Part shown: one piece after another, positions 21,491 through 32,968 of the stretch
How the letters are laid out: every line of letters starts with the position of its first letter
How positions within the stretch are numbered: the stretch's first letter is position 1
Origin: Neoarius graeffei
Lineage: Eukaryota; Chordata; Actinopteri; Siluriformes; Ariidae
Reading direction: 5' to 3'
Length of the DNA: 64,000 nt
Assembly: GCF_027579695.1 (NCBI RefSeq)
Contig: NC_083587.1
Location: 59,631,238 to 59,695,237 of the forward strand
The notes under the pieces: generated by a model
What the model was told of the DNA's origin: nothing
Databases searched by the model: none
The model's input: only the letters and a program-made list of their open reading frames with translations
Position numbers and translations under genes: made by a program

Positions 21491-22186
21491 ATGTTTACAT
21501 TAGACCGTATCAGCGGCTCATCAGATTAACGTTTTTAAAACGATTAGTGTGCACACTGCAACACCAATACACGATTTGCGTGCACACAGCAACACCAATA
21601 CACGGATACGCTCGGCTCCGCAGGCGTCCTGCGCTCCAAATCACTCCGCCCTGAACAGCGAGTGCCCTCTGGAGGGTGCGCACTCCGGCCTTGCGCAGCT
21701 CACAGAGCACGCGAGTGAAGTGCACAAGCTGTGATTCGGGACTGAGCCGCTGTGTGTGTGTGATCCCAGCGCATATCACTTACCACTTGCAAGTGGAAGG
21801 ATGGCAAGCCTAAAGACAATCATAACTACACAATGGGCAGTATTTGCATCAGTATTTTCATACTTTTATACTCTTTAATGAAAGGTGATACAAGGCGGAA
21901 GTCCGCGCCATTTTTCAGCAGTCGCGTCACATGACCAACGCCAGCGAATCAGGAAGGTGGATGTCACAGTGACGTTGTCCAGTGACGACGCCAGCTAGAG
22001 CTCAGCACAGCGTATCCGCGTATCTCAATGTTTACACAGCACCGGAGCTGACACGATCTGGATTGAATACGTGGACCCTGGCTGATTCCCGTTTCCCGGC
22101 GTTTCCAGGCGGTTTAATGTAAACGGACAGTGCATCCGCGAAGAAAATGAGACAGATACGGTCTAATGTAAACTTGGCCTAAGACA
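21487..22186. mobile_element. MITE with ends GTTTACATTAGACCGTATC
   Basis: The left end AAGCCCATGTTTACATTAGA and the right end TCTAATGTAAACTTGGCCT are inverted relatives. The body includes GTGTGCACACTGCAACACCA-like repeats and CG-rich stretches. A truncated left part of the same element occurs at 20446-20527. Confidence 0.7.
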
Positions 22187-22580
22187 TCATTTGTCAACCA
22201 TCTACAAGGTGGTCTTGGACACTCTTCCCAGACGGCTGGGTGTACGCCAGGACCCAGCTGTTTTCGGGGACTCACAGGAGGACAGAGAGAGTCAGATTGC
22301 CATTGATCACCCTAACGGGCAATCCTTTGATCACCCTAATGACTCGCCATTCACACCCAGCCTCCAGCGACCCACACCAACATGATGCCTCAATGACACC
22401 TTAGATGAGCTGGTCATCAGAATTCTGATTCTGATTCTGATCCAGGAGAGGATAAATATCTGATACTCCCTATTAGTCAGACAGAACTGAGGAAGCCTTT
22501 TGGACGAGACATGAAACGTTTTCAAGAATCTTCAAGCAAGTCCAGTTGCCCATTTCTACCACCCACACCTTTCAGGAAAA
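22187..22580 (-). repeat. Inverted copy of the Penelope-associated segment 20046-20440
   Basis: The 22190-22385 portion is the reverse complement of 20238-20432 without visible change. It is followed by the terminal block in minus orientation (22455-22560). Confidence 0.85.
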
Positions 22581-22613
22581 GGGACTTTGTTCAGGTTAGG
22601 GGTTATTTTAAAT

Positions 22614-23266
22614 CTCTTCTTCTTCTTTTGGCTGCTCCTGATTAGGGGTCGCCACAGCGGATCTTTCATCTCCATTGCTCCCTGTCTGCCGCATCCTTCT
22701 CTACCACACCTGCCACTTTCATGTCGTCTCTCACCACATCCATGTATCTCCTCTTTGGCCTTCCTCGTTTTCGTGTGCCTGGCAGCTCCATCCTCAACAT
22801 TCTCCTTCCAACATGCTCTGCATCTCTTCTCAGGATGTGCCCATACCATCTCAGTCTCATCTCTCTTAGCTTAATTCCCAAGCTCTCCACATGTGCTGTC
22901 CCTCTGATGTGCTCGTTCCTTATCCTGTCCAACCTCCCATCGCAAACCTTAACATCCTCAACTCTGCCACCTCCAACTTTGCCTCCTGTCTCTTCGTTAA
23001 GGGTACGCTCTCCAATCCATACATCACAGCTGGTCTCACTACTGTCTTATACATCTTACCTTTCACTTTTGCTGGGACTTTCCTATCACAAATGACTCCG
23101 GAAATCCTTCTCCAACTGCTCCACCCTGCCTGCACTCGCTTTCTCACCTCACTATTGCAGCCCCCATTTTCCTGCACAGTTGACCCCAGGTACTTGAATT
23201 CACCAACTTTCTTTACGTCTACTCCTTGCATCTTCACTACACTCTCATCCCCGTTCTCACTGATGG
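22614..23266 (-). pseudogene. RTE-type LINE, 5'-truncated 3' fragment
   Basis: Minus-strand translation reads VKMQGVDVKKVGEFKYLGST, NSEVRKRVQAGWSSWRRISG, ICDRKVPAKVKGKMYKTVVR, GLESVPLTKRQEAKLEVAEL, then a stop, MDRIRNEHIRGTAHV, LRWYGHILRRDAEHVGRRML and RGRPKRRYMDVVRDDM. This is the thumb/C-terminal region of an RTE-clade reverse transcriptase. GGGGTTATTTTAAA flanks both sides (about 22600-22613 and 23267-23280), a plausible target duplication for a 5'-truncated retroposition. One in-frame stop near 22935. Confidence 0.8.
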
Positions 23267-23727
23267 GGGTTATTTTAAAAAGAAGTCTAAAATGAAGGAA
23301 ATTGTTAGAATTCCATGATTGCAAATCAAAATCGGGTGTGATTTGATTGACATCTGTTATCTATATTCACTGCCAGGGCCAAACTAAGAAAGAAAAATCT
23401 CAGGGTGAGTGTCCACTCTACAACAACAAGAACTGTTTTTGTTTGTTTGTTCGTTCAATTGTTCTCAATGAGGAGAAGGTGTATGCCGTCGAATGCTGCT
23501 ACTGAGAGAAAAAAACGCTGCACCGAGCGTCTTGGGTTTTTTTTTTTCAAAGCACTCCACCGTTTTTGTGCAGCCATGCCAAGCACTTTGAGTTAAAAAT
23601 CATTTTCTGAAAATGTGCTGATATCATCACTGTCATTCCTCTTCAGGCAATCAATCATGCAGTAGTTAGTGGTGATATGTTGTCAATACATTGTTGTCAT
23701 AGAAACAAAGCTGGTGTGCAACGTGGG

Positions 23728-24249
23728 TGTCATGCTCCGCTCTGGACATCCACTCCAGAGATTATGAATCTCTTACGCCAGTGCCAATCCAAATCCGGAA
23801 CGGGAATTCCTTCATGCCTGCATTCACGTCCTGGTTTTCTCTGCTGTTATAAAAATGCCGTTCTCAGACAGGAACTTTGCCAGAACATCTTGCTTTGCTT
23901 TTAGCTGTTTCTGGGCCTCTGTTATGTTTCATGGTTGTTTGCTCAAGCTCATTTTTCTAGTTCATGGTTTTTGCACGAAGGGTTTATTCTAGTTCATGTT
24001 TTTTTGCACTAGGGGTGTTTTTTCTTGTTTTTGTTTTTTTGTCTTAGCATTTTTGTCCTTGCCTGTTTTGTGTTTTTGTTTAGGTTTCTGTCTCTTGTTA
24101 TCTGGATTATTTTTGCCATTTGTTTTTGTCCCATTTGTTTACCCTTGTGCCATGCCCTTTTCCCTGGATTAAAGCTCTCTATTTACTTGATTACTGTCTG
24201 TGTTCTGCTTGTGGAGCCTTATCTCACCACACCTCCATGACCCCTAACA
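23728..24249 (+). repeat. Gypsy 5' LTR
   Basis: 522 bp, TG...CA borders. T-rich 3' half with repeated TTTTTGCACTAGGG-type segments. About 93-95% similar by eye to the 3' LTR. Confidence 0.93.
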
Positions 24250-24329
24250 GTACGTTCTGTCTCCTTTCTGGGGTTCATCATCTCCCTGGCTAGGATCCAG
24301 ATGGACCCCTCAAGCTTGAGGCAGTCGCT

Positions 24330-26346
24330 GACTGGCCCACCCCATCCTCACGACGAGAGCGCCAGTGTTTCTTGGGATTCGCCAATTTCTACAGGTGCTT
24401 TATCCGCAACTTCAGCACAGTGGCCAGACCTCTCACAGCTTTAACCTCGACTAAGGCCTCATTCAAGTGGGGGGAGGAAGCAGAGAGAGCCTTCTTCATG
24501 CTCAAGCACAAGTTCACCACAGCACCCATTCTCACCATATCCGATCCCACAAAACAGTTTATCGTGGAGGTCGACGCTTCCGAGTCTGGGGTCGGAGCCA
24601 TCCTCTCTCAGAGGGCCAATGATAACAAGGTCCACCCCTGCTCCTTCTCTCGCCGGCTGTCCCCTGCTGAACAAAATTACGACATCGGCGACAGAGCTGT
24701 TAGCCGTCAAGCTAGCCTTAGAGGAGTGGAGGCACTGGCTCGAGGGGTCGGCTCTCCCCTTCCTCGTCTGGACCGACCACAAGAATCTGGAATACCTCAA
24801 ATCCACCAAACGCCTTAACTCACGGCAAGCCCGATGGTCTCTCTTCTCCCGTTTGCAATTCACGCTCTCCTACCACCCAGGCTCCAAGAACTGCAAACCT
24901 GACACCCTGTCCAGGATATTCTCTGCCTGCCAGGAGGAGTCTAGCATGCCTGAAACCATCCTTCCATGCTGTCTGGTGGGAGCCACCCTACTTGAGGTAG
25001 AGACATTGGTGCAGAAGGCCCTGGAGCAGGACCCCGGAGAAGGTAACTCAAGCAACATACCACCTAACCATCTGCTTGTTCCCTGTTCTGTGTGAACCCA
25101 GGTGCTGCAGTGGGGTCATGGCTCCAAGTTGGCTTGTCATCTGGGAGCTGCTCGAACCCTGGCACTCATCCAACAGTGCTTCTGGTGGCCATACATCAAG
25201 GAAGACGTCCAGGAGTTCGTGGCAGCCTGCGACACATGTGCCTGGAACAAGACAGCCAATCGACCCCCTGCCGGCCTGCTAAGACCCCTCCCGATTCCTC
25301 ATCAACCCTGGTCTTACATCACCCTGGACTTTGTCACAGGACTCCCCAATTCAGGTGGCAACACATGCATCCTCACAGTTATTGACCAGTTCTCCAAGAC
25401 AGTCCATTTTGTCCCTCTGTGCAAGCTTCCCACAGCTAAAGAAACCGCTGAATTACTCATCCTTCATGTTTTCTGCCGACACGGACTCCCCACTGACATC
25501 GTTTCTGACCGGGGTCCTCAGTTCACTGCGTGATTCTGGAGGGTTTTCTGCAAACTCATCGGGGCCTCCTGTAGCCTCTCCTCAAGGTTCCATCCTCAAA
25601 CCAATGGCCAGGCGGAACGGGCGAATCAAGCTTTGAAGGTGGCACTTGGGTGCATGACGTCCAGGGATGCTGCTTCTTGGAGTAAGTACTTACCTTGGGC
25701 CGAGTATGCTCACAACATTCTCCCTTCGTCTGTCACAGGCCTCTCACCCTTCCAGTGCTCCCTAGGTTACCAACCACCACTCTTCCCCAACCAAGAGGAG
25801 GAGGTCGCCATACCCTCAGCCCAGACCTTCATACGCCGCTGCAGGAGGACGTGGGCATTGGCTCGGAGAAGACTCATTCGCTCCACCCTAGCATCCAAGA
25901 GTCAGGCCGGCAAACACAGCTCTAAGGCACCCACTTACCGGGTGGGGCAGCGAGTCACGCTCTCCACGCGCCATCTGCCACTCAGAACCATCTCCCACAA
26001 GCTGGCACCCAGATACCTAGGACCCTTCCTCATCAGCAAGGGAATCAATCCATGTTCCATCAGACTGGCATTACCACTCACCATGTGACATATTCACCCC
26101 ACTTTTCATGTGTTACAGCTTAAACCTCTAGTCTCTAGTTCTTTGTTCCCATCCTCCAAACCCCCTCCTCCTCCCAGGCTCTTTGATGGTGGTGAAGCCT
26201 ACACGGTAAAAAAGCTGCTGAAGGCGCGGCGGCAAGGCAGAGGACTCCAGTATCTGGTGGACTGGGAGGGTTACGGTCCCGAAGAGAGAAGTTGGGTCCC
26301 CGCCAGGTTCATCTTGGACCCAACCCTCATCTCTGACTTCCACTAG
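24330..26346 (+). pseudogene. Gypsy pol remnant: RNase H, integrase, chromodomain
   Basis: In order: 24372 on, [20 protein letters not shown] (RT connection) and [18 protein letters not shown] (RNase H, catalytic D); after a frameshift near 24690, [19 protein letters not shown] and [13 protein letters not shown]. Integrase from about 25110: [20 protein letters not shown] with C-x2-C (CDTCAW), [17 protein letters not shown], a TGA at 25531, then HPQTNGQAERANQALK (D, D, E residues all visible). The final piece, near 26170-26346, is a chromodomain ([20 protein letters not shown] and [15 protein letters not shown]), typical of chromoviruses and thought to steer integration to chromatin. Frameshifts and a stop show it cannot encode an active protein. 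Confidence 0.88.
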
Positions 26347-26388
26347 CAACACCCCAACGCTCTTCCTCAAGCGTCTGGAGGCGCTCGT

Positions 26389-26409
26389 TGAAGGGGGGGG
26401 GGGGGGTAC
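26389..26409 (+). other. Gypsy polypurine tract
   Basis: GAAGGG followed by a long G-run immediately before TACTGTCATG at the 3' LTR border. The expected position of the plus-strand primer. Confidence 0.75.
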
Positions 26410-26928
26410 TGTCATGCTCCGCTCCAGACATCCACTCCAGAGGTTATGAATCTCTCACGCCAGTGCCAATCCGGAACAGGAATTCCTTCATGCCTGCATT
26501 CACTTCCTGGTTTTCTCTGCTGTTATAAAAACGCCGTTCTCAGACAGGAACTTTGCCAGAATGTCTCGCTTTGCTTCTAGCTGTTTCTGTGCCTCTTATG
26601 TTTTCATGGTTGTTTGCTCAAGCTCATTTTTCTAGTTCATGGTTTTTGCACTAAGGGTTTATTCTAGTTCATGTTTTTTTGCACTAGGTGCTTTTCTTGT
26701 TTTGGTTTTGTCCTAGCTTTTTTTTTTTTTTTGTTCTTGGCTGTTTCGTGTTTTTTGTCTAATTTTCTGTCTCTTGTTATCTGGATTATTTTTACCATTT
26801 GTTTTTGTCCCATTTGTTTACCCTTGTGCCACGCCCTTTTCCCTGGATTAAATCTCTCTATTTATTTGATTACTGTCTGTGTTCTGCTTGTGGATCCTTA
26901 ACTCACCACACCTCCACGACCCCTAACA
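26410..26928 (+). repeat. Gypsy 3' LTR
   Basis: 519 bp, same TG...CA borders as the left copy; small indels and substitutions in the T-rich middle. Confidence 0.93.
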
Positions 26929-27086
26929 GTGGGAGTGCTTTTTTTTTTTTTTAAATTAAATTCTCCCCAGTGCCCTGCCAGCACTTTATTGCCAAAAAAA
27001 AAAAAAGCCATAAGGATAAACGCCTTTAACGACTACATTATGGAGGTGAGAGGAAAATAGTGTTTGATTTTACACCAAACTGCTCT

Positions 27087-27282
27087 GTGGGTGGTAGAAA
27101 TGGGCAACTGGACTTGCTTGAAGATTCTTGAAAATGTTTCACCTCTCGTCCAAAAGGCTTCCTCAGTTCTGAGGAAGCCTGTTGGACGAGAGGTGAAATG
27201 TTTTCAAGAATCTTCAAGCAAGTCCAGTTGCCCATTTCTATCACCCACAGTTTACTATGACCTGGATGATTGAGAATCTTCA
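27087..27282. repeat. Foldback of the Penelope terminal block
   Basis: A plus-strand block (27087-27168) meets its own reverse complement (27166-27248) head-on at TTCTGAGGAA with almost no loop. It ends with CCTGGATGATTGAGAATCTT. Confidence 0.9.
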
Positions 27283-27601
27283 GACACCAAACTGCTCGTT
27301 ACTAGGCTTGGTGAGGGGGATTGGGGGGTAATAAATAGCAAATGACATGGTGGTGTGATGGGGCCCTCGTGTGAAGAGTTGATGATTTTCCTAGAACAGC
27401 ATATTCTGATGTGCTTCGTTCCTCTTTTACGACAGCAGTTTGCCAACAATTGCAATTTTGCTAATTTATTTTTTTAAAAGGCATACCTTTTATCAATTTA
27501 ATTACATTTAATGTTTCTTGTTAATAATAAAATGATCATTTATATCACACTATGTACACTCTATCGTGCTTTGCAATTCAAAAAAATGCAAATAATTATA
27601 C

Positions 27602-28338
27602 TTAAAGCTAGACTGCCTTTCAGATTTTTCAAGTTTAGGTCATAAAAAGAATTTTCCCCGACACCCAATTATTTTTGTTTAGTGAACCGAAAGCTACTGA
27701 ATTAAATTTATTCATTTTTTTTAAAAATAGAACAATTAATGAATTTATCTCCACATTGCCTTAAGTTCTCCACTATTTTGTCCTGTTTCACCATGACCTA
27801 ATTCAAGATACTACATCATGCATCACGTGGTGGGCTTTCCCCGTTTGCACAAGGCATTGTGGGATACAAATTTGAAACAGGAGAGAAAAATGTAGGACGT
27901 GAGTGTGCGAATGAAATGTGAAAGACCGACTACAGTAATGGAAAGAAAGTGAGAAGAAAAGACGTTATGATATATATGAAGGAAAGGAAACGCAGGACCA
28001 AACTAATTAATAAATATCGGCGCTCAGCGAGCACCTCGGTGTGATCAGCTGTTCGTTTAGCGACAGAATGATGGAACTGTCAGTGCACGCTCAAAGGTAA
28101 ACCCGTGCATGTGTACAGAGACTTCCTCTGTCTGCTTGACTGCATGAAGCGAGCAATTTCACGCACATTTGCTTGGGAATCCCCTCAAATTAAATAACTT
28201 CCCAGCCACAGAACAGAACAGCCTGATATTTTGTGAGATATTACAGAAATAAACATATTTTACAATGACCACATTTCAGAGGGAACTAAATTTCACCGAT
28301 TTTATGAAATCGAAAGCATGTCTAGCTTTCAAGTCTAA
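27602..28338. mobile_element. DNA transposon remnant with ends TTAAAGCTAGACTGCCTTTC
   Basis: Left TTAAAGCTAGACTGCCTTTC; right GAAAGCATGTCTAGCTTTCA, an imperfect inverted pair. The interior has GCATTGTGGGATACAAA and GGTAAACCCG near a possible donor, but no recognised domain. Confidence 0.55.
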
Positions 28339-28429
28339 AATCACTACAGAATAAAAATGTTAAAAATCATTCATTTAAGAAACAAAAGCTGATTTAAATA
28401 GGAAGTTTCTTGAAATTGTTAATGTTTAC

Positions 28430-28770
28430 AAATGACTTAAGTTCTCTCGACAAGGTGTTCCATAACTTGGGACCGTTCTTCCACCAAATGAACTACTCTT
28501 GATGCTAGGAACCACCAAATCATTGTTGTTGTCTGCTCTAGTGCTTTAGTGGCCTCTTCATGAGAAGTTCTTCAAGGTATGGTGGAGAAAGGCCAATCAG
28601 AGACTTCAATATCATGACCAGGACTTTGTACTGGATCCGCCGATGTACAGGCAACCAGTGGAGTTGTTTCAGTTGTTGAAAGACCAGTAGAGTATTATTA
28701 ACATCACATTTGCTGATCTGTTCATTATTAATCTGGAAACATTCACGACATTGGCCATACAAGTCTCTGT
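28430..28770 (-). pseudogene. LINE (L2/Rex1-like) 3' fragment
   Basis: Minus strand: VFQQLKQLHWLPVHRRIQYK, VLVMILKSLIGLSPPYLEEL. The LHWLPVxxRIxYKxL...GLxPxYL motif is the region after the reverse transcriptase in fish L2/Rex1-type LINEs. Short and frame-broken. Confidence 0.7.
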
Positions 28771-28835
28771 GAATGAGCTGCTTCCTTACTTGAGAAACAA
28801 TAACAGTTTAGATTAGAGTGAGCATATTAACCCTT

Positions 28836-29159
28836 GGGGCAGCACGGTGGTGTAGTGGTTCGCACTGTCGCCTCACAGCAAGAAGGTTCTGGGTTCGAAC
28901 CCAGTAGAGTTTGCATGTTCTCCCCATGTCTACTTGGGCTTCCTCCGGGTGCTCCGGTTTCCCCTACAGTCCAAAGACATGCAGGTTAGGCTAATTGGTG
29001 GTGTGAGTGTGAATGGTTGTTTGTCTTTATGTGTCAGCCCTGCGATGATTTGTCGACTTGCCTTGCCTCTTGCCCATAGTCAGCTGGAGCCTATCCCAGC
29101 TGACTATGGGCGAGAGGTGGGGCAAGTCGCCAAATCATCGCAAGGCTGATGGATGGATG
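28836..29159 (+). repeat. tRNA-derived SINE with an inverted, folded 3' half
   Basis: Head and body are normal to about 29040. Then 29043-29090 is followed by its own reverse complement (TAGTCAGCTGGAGCC against GCTGACTATGGGCG), and the normal tail is missing. TTAACCCTT flanks both sides (28827-28835 and 29160-29168), so the structure was inserted as a unit. Confidence 0.85.
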
Positions 29160-29252
29160 TTAACCCTTTCATCACTGCAGACTTCTATTCCAGTCTCATT
29201 GTAGGAGGGAAACACCTTCTGGAAAAAGTTACACGGGGTGAAAGGGTTAATT
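29160..29252. repeat. Small inverted repeat
   Basis: TTAACCCTTTCATC at the left is mirrored by GGTGAAAGGGTTAA at the right; about 65 bp between. No coding sequence. Confidence 0.65.
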
Positions 29253-30540
29253 AATACAAACCTGTGATAGGTGTTACAGCTGGAATGACTGTCAGAGGTG
29301 CTGTTCTAGAAAATTAGAAACCTTCTGACCAATCAGAAGAGAATGGGAAATTCAACAGCACTGTGATGAATTAAATGATTCAATTAAAAATGTCTAATAA
29401 TTGCAGCTGAGCCTCAGACAACCGTTTGCACAAGAATGCCTCGTATTCGAACTCGGATCATACTGGTGATACTAAAACGATCAAGTCAGCAGAAGGCATA
29501 GTTGCAGACATGGTTGATCTATAAATGGGTTGTCATGACACATTTCCATTCCTCTCAATTCGATCCTCACACATTCTCAAACAGAGCTGTGCACTTCTTG
29601 TTTTTGCTGGCAGACAACAGGAAGTGTGCAAAACCGCAGGTTCTTTTGCTTGTGTCGAGCAAGCGGGCAGCTAGTTTCAACTTGCAAGTGAGCTGTCATG
29701 TACGAGCAAAGCAAAACTCCATGCTTGTAAATCATCACGTTCTTTTGAAGCGCCTCATGTGAAGCCTTAAGTGAACTTATGCATTAATTACCAGTCGAAC
29801 GCCTTCGGTTATTTCTCACGCAACAACGAGACGCAGGTTACTAAAATTTTGAAACGTTATTGACCAAGTCAGTAAGGGTGGGTTGGGGTAGAGAAAGGAA
29901 GAGGAAGAAAGTCACAAAGAAACAGCCTGAGTACGAAACTCGGAACTTGCCAGCAAACACATCAGCGATCAGCGATCTAATTAGATTCTTTTTCGGGAGG
30001 GAAAACATGGAAGATGTGAATTTAATATGAAGCATCTATTTTCGTTTAGCGGCAAGACACGAAGCCAATGAGGGCTACCCACAAGATACAGTCGAGAGGA
30101 TATTATTTCAACATTTCAAGGTCTGGAAGACGGTAAGAGGCCCTTGATGGGCTTTCATTATGTTTTATTCCTTCATTTATCACTCTAAGATCAACTTATA
30201 ATGATTCTATTCCATACTACCTCTATTGAAAAATAAATAGATAACTATCCCAAATTTGCCTTTGTATACTCTCTTTTTTGTACTGTGTAAGCATAAACTG
30301 TTTAAGGTTGTGCAATGGTCATGTTTTTTTTTTCTTGCTGCTGTCAGCTTAACATATTTGAGGATGATATAGAGCAGTGCTCCATGAAGTAAACAAATTA
30401 AAACTGTTTTTACAGAGCAACTTGGCAATGTACTGCAAAATATTTATGTTCCTGAATAACAAACAAATCCCAGCCTTGTATTATATCTGTCCTGTCAAGT
30501 ATCTTCAAAATTAGAACTCCCTAAACTCTCATAACTTCAG
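29253..30540 (+). promoter_or_regulatory. gpsm3 upstream region, possible non-coding first exon
   Basis: No repeat family recognised. A candidate non-coding exon ends at 30132 (GAAGACG, then GTAAGAG donor), and a pyrimidine-containing acceptor ends at 30540 (ATAACTTCAG), 54 bases before the gpsm3 ATG. No TATA box is evident. Placement is inference from splice signals alone. Confidence 0.3.
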
Positions 30541-30594
30541 CTTAGGGTTCCCATCTCCACTGGATGACTGAAGGACATACCAGTGGTTTCTGAC

Positions 30595-31086
30595 ATGGAC
30601 TGTGAGGGGGTCATAGGTCAAATCCCAGCGGAGGAGCAGCTGGAGCCACTGCTCATCCTTGAGGAAGGGGATGAGCTGGACGACTTCACGCATATCTCTC
30701 CGAGAGGGAAAGGCATACTGAGAGTGAAGAAGGACGACATGGAGGACAGAAGTAAGGGAAGCTCGGGCGGAAGTACAGATTCTAAAAACAATGTGGAAGA
30801 AGATGAAAGTGTGCACATAGCTATCACCGAGGAGGAAGTGGCAAGTCAGCAAAAGGAAGGGCTGGAATCCCAAAACCAAAAGATTGAAGGAGTGACGGAA
30901 AAAGAGGAGAACGCCGAAGTGAAAAGAGTCCAAACTGGACCTGGATTAGCGATGGAGAAGGTGGGAGGGGAGATGGAGGGACTGAAGATAGACATGGTGC
31001 CTAAAGAAGAGTCAATTGCTGATACCCAGCCTTCAGCCAAACTACGACCCAGAGACCGACTCAGTCCTGAAGATGCTCAGCAAAAG
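30595..31086 (+). CDS. gpsm3: GPSM3-like GoLoco protein, exon with acidic N-terminus
   Basis: ATG 30595 is the first in frame after a stop at 30565; the frame runs 164 codons to donor GTAAAG at 31087. The peptide (residues 1-164) is acidic and low-complexity, rich in Glu, Lys and Ser: MDCEGVIGQIPAEEQLEPLL ... LRPRDRLSPEDAQQK. It has no GoLoco motif and no TPR repeats, unlike GPSM1/2. Joined to the following exons the phases are 0, 1, 0, giving 358 residues with GoLoco motifs at about 176-196, 230-249, 304-325 and 333-352. GoLoco motifs bind GDP-loaded G-alpha-i and block nucleotide release through the arginine of the D/E-Q-R triad. Human GPSM3 is about 160 residues, so this long N-terminus is unusual and is the least certain part. 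Confidence 0.65.
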
Positions 31087-31164
31087 GTAAAGTTCTGCAG
31101 AAACAGCTAATTAATGCATTCTGAATTCTGTTTAAAGGAGCAGTGTGGAATTTCTAGAGCCCGC

Positions 31165-31930
31165 TGCTGCATGTATTACATTCCATTATATGGCACTTAT
31201 CCAGAGCAACGTACAACGAGTGCAAAAGTCAGGTACACGAAGTGCTGAACTTCTAGACAAGAATGTTCAAGTGCCAACTGAACAAGTGACAACAATACTT
31301 AGTGTAATATTCTGTACCTTCAGTACCAACACTCAGCAAACAGCCAAGGAAACAAACCAACTGTATAAAGTAAAACAAAATAGAGAACTCAAACAGCTAA
31401 CCCCAGGCTAGACAGCACACAGCTTGGGTTGGTCTAGACCGAAACGCAGTTACACAGTGGGCAGGGAAAGAGGGGGGAGGGTCTATGGCCTGCGCTTGAA
31501 GGTGGTCAGGCAGTCGGCAGTTCTGATCTCAATGGGAAGGTCATTCCACCAATGGGGAACCAGAACAACCAGCAGTCTTGAGTGGGCTGGGCAAGAGTAG
31601 AGGGGAGGAGGGGCCAGGCGACCAGTAGCAGCGGAGTGTAGGGACTTTGCTGGCATGTAGGGCTGGAGGTATGCTGGCCGTAACCTCTTGACAGCCTGGT
31701 AAGCTTGTACCAGTGTCTTAAATTTGATACAAGCTGCGATAGGTAGCCAGTACTGGTGACATGAGAAGAATGAGGGAGGTTGTAGACCAGGCAAGCTGCG
31801 GTGTTCTGGATGAGCTGCAGGGGTCTAATGGCAGAAGCTGGAAGACCAGCAAGGAGAGAGTTGCAGTAGTCCAAGCGGGACAGGATCAGCGCTTGGACCA
31901 GGAGATGAGTAGAGTTAGGGGGTGAGAAAA
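31165..31930 (-). pseudogene. L2-type LINE 3' fragment in gpsm3 intron 1
   Basis: Minus strand: MDYCNSLLAGLPASAIRPLQ, LIQNTAACLVYNLP, HVTS..., then frame-shifted KSLHSAATGRLAPPPLYSC and VPHWWNDLPIEIRTADCLT. The DYCNSLLAGLP...LQxIQNxAA...WWNxLPxxIRTA series is the C-terminal part of fish L2-type ORF2. The 3' side near 31165-31205 has ATGGCACTTATCCAGAGCAA, a typical tail. Frame-broken; antisense to gpsm3. Confidence 0.8.
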
Positions 31931-32008
31931 GGGCGCATCCTTCGGCTGTTGTAGAGACAAATGTAAATGTACAAACAATTACTATTACAGAGAAAACAAT
32001 GCCAAGAC

Positions 32009-32386
32009 GGGCAGCACGGTGGTGTAGTGGTTAGCGCTGTCGCCTCACAGCAAGAAGGTCCAGGATCGAGCCCCGTGGCTGGTGAGGGCCTTTCTGTGCG
32101 GAGTTTGCATGTTCTCCCCGTGTCTGCGTGGGTTTCCTCCGGGTGCTCTGGTTTCCCCCACAGTCCAAAGACATGCAGGTTAGGTTAACTGGTGACTCTA
32201 AATTGACCGTAGGTGTGAATGTGAGTGTGAATGGTTGTCTGTGTCTATGTGTCAGCCCTGTGATGACCTGGCGACTTGTCCAGGGTGTACCCCACCCTTC
32301 GCCCGTAGTCAGCTGGGATAGGCTCCAGCTTGCCTGCGACCCTGTAGAAGAGGATAAAGCGGCTAGACATAATGAGATGAGATGAG
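32009..32386 (+). repeat. tRNA-derived SINE copy with 13-bp target duplication
   Basis: ACAATGCCAAGAC flanks both sides (31996-32008 and 32387-32399). Full length with head, body and ATGAGATGAG tail. Lies in gpsm3 intron 1 in sense orientation. Confidence 0.95.
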
Positions 32387-32968
32387 ACAATGCCAAGACT
32401 TTCTCCTTCCTTTAACCTGACCTCAACTTCTAGTATAATGCATTGTGAGATGCTTTGTTCTGGTGAGGGATCGAGCTTATTTCAGATCCTGAAAAATATA
32501 AATAGAAGCTTGAAATGAAGAAGAAAGCCAGACCCACCACATGAGAAGTCATGGTTTTGTTTTGCAAATATTTTTAAAATTATGTAATGGCTACAGTCTG
32601 TAATTACTTGAAAACATTACAAACTGCACCTTTAAGCTAACAGCAGTCATTTCCAGGGCTTTGTTTTCAGTTCTATGTTATATTGTGATACTCACAGTGT
32701 ATTACAGTATGATGTTTACCGTTGCGTCACATTTACAAGGCAGCTAGTTAGCTAACATATCACTAGATTCTTAATTTGAGGCTTTGGTTTCCATTTTGTA
32801 AGCCCTGAAATGAAACGTGTCAAACTTGAGGAAGAACCTCAGTACATCAATACCACAAAACACTGTTAAAGACCAGAACCTATATACTGTACACGATACA
32901 TAATATACACATGACTTAAAATGGAATTTGAATACTGGATATCGTTGACCCCTGTGTCATGTCCCCAG
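32387..32968 (+). other. gpsm3 intron 1, distal part
   Basis: No repeat or gene recognised. The acceptor of exon 2 is at 32967-32968 (CATGTCCCCAG). Confidence 0.6.

Larger units (their letters stand above)
23728..26928 (+). mobile_element. Ty3/Gypsy LTR retrotransposon, internally deleted
   Basis: Two LTRs (23728-24249 and 26410-26928) begin TGTCATGCTCCGCT and end CCCCTAACA. GTGGG is duplicated exactly on both sides (23723-23727 and 26929-26933). A G-tract just before the right LTR serves as polypurine tract. The internal 2.16 kb retains only the RNase H, integrase and chromodomain part of pol; gag, protease and most of the reverse transcriptase are missing. Confidence 0.93.
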
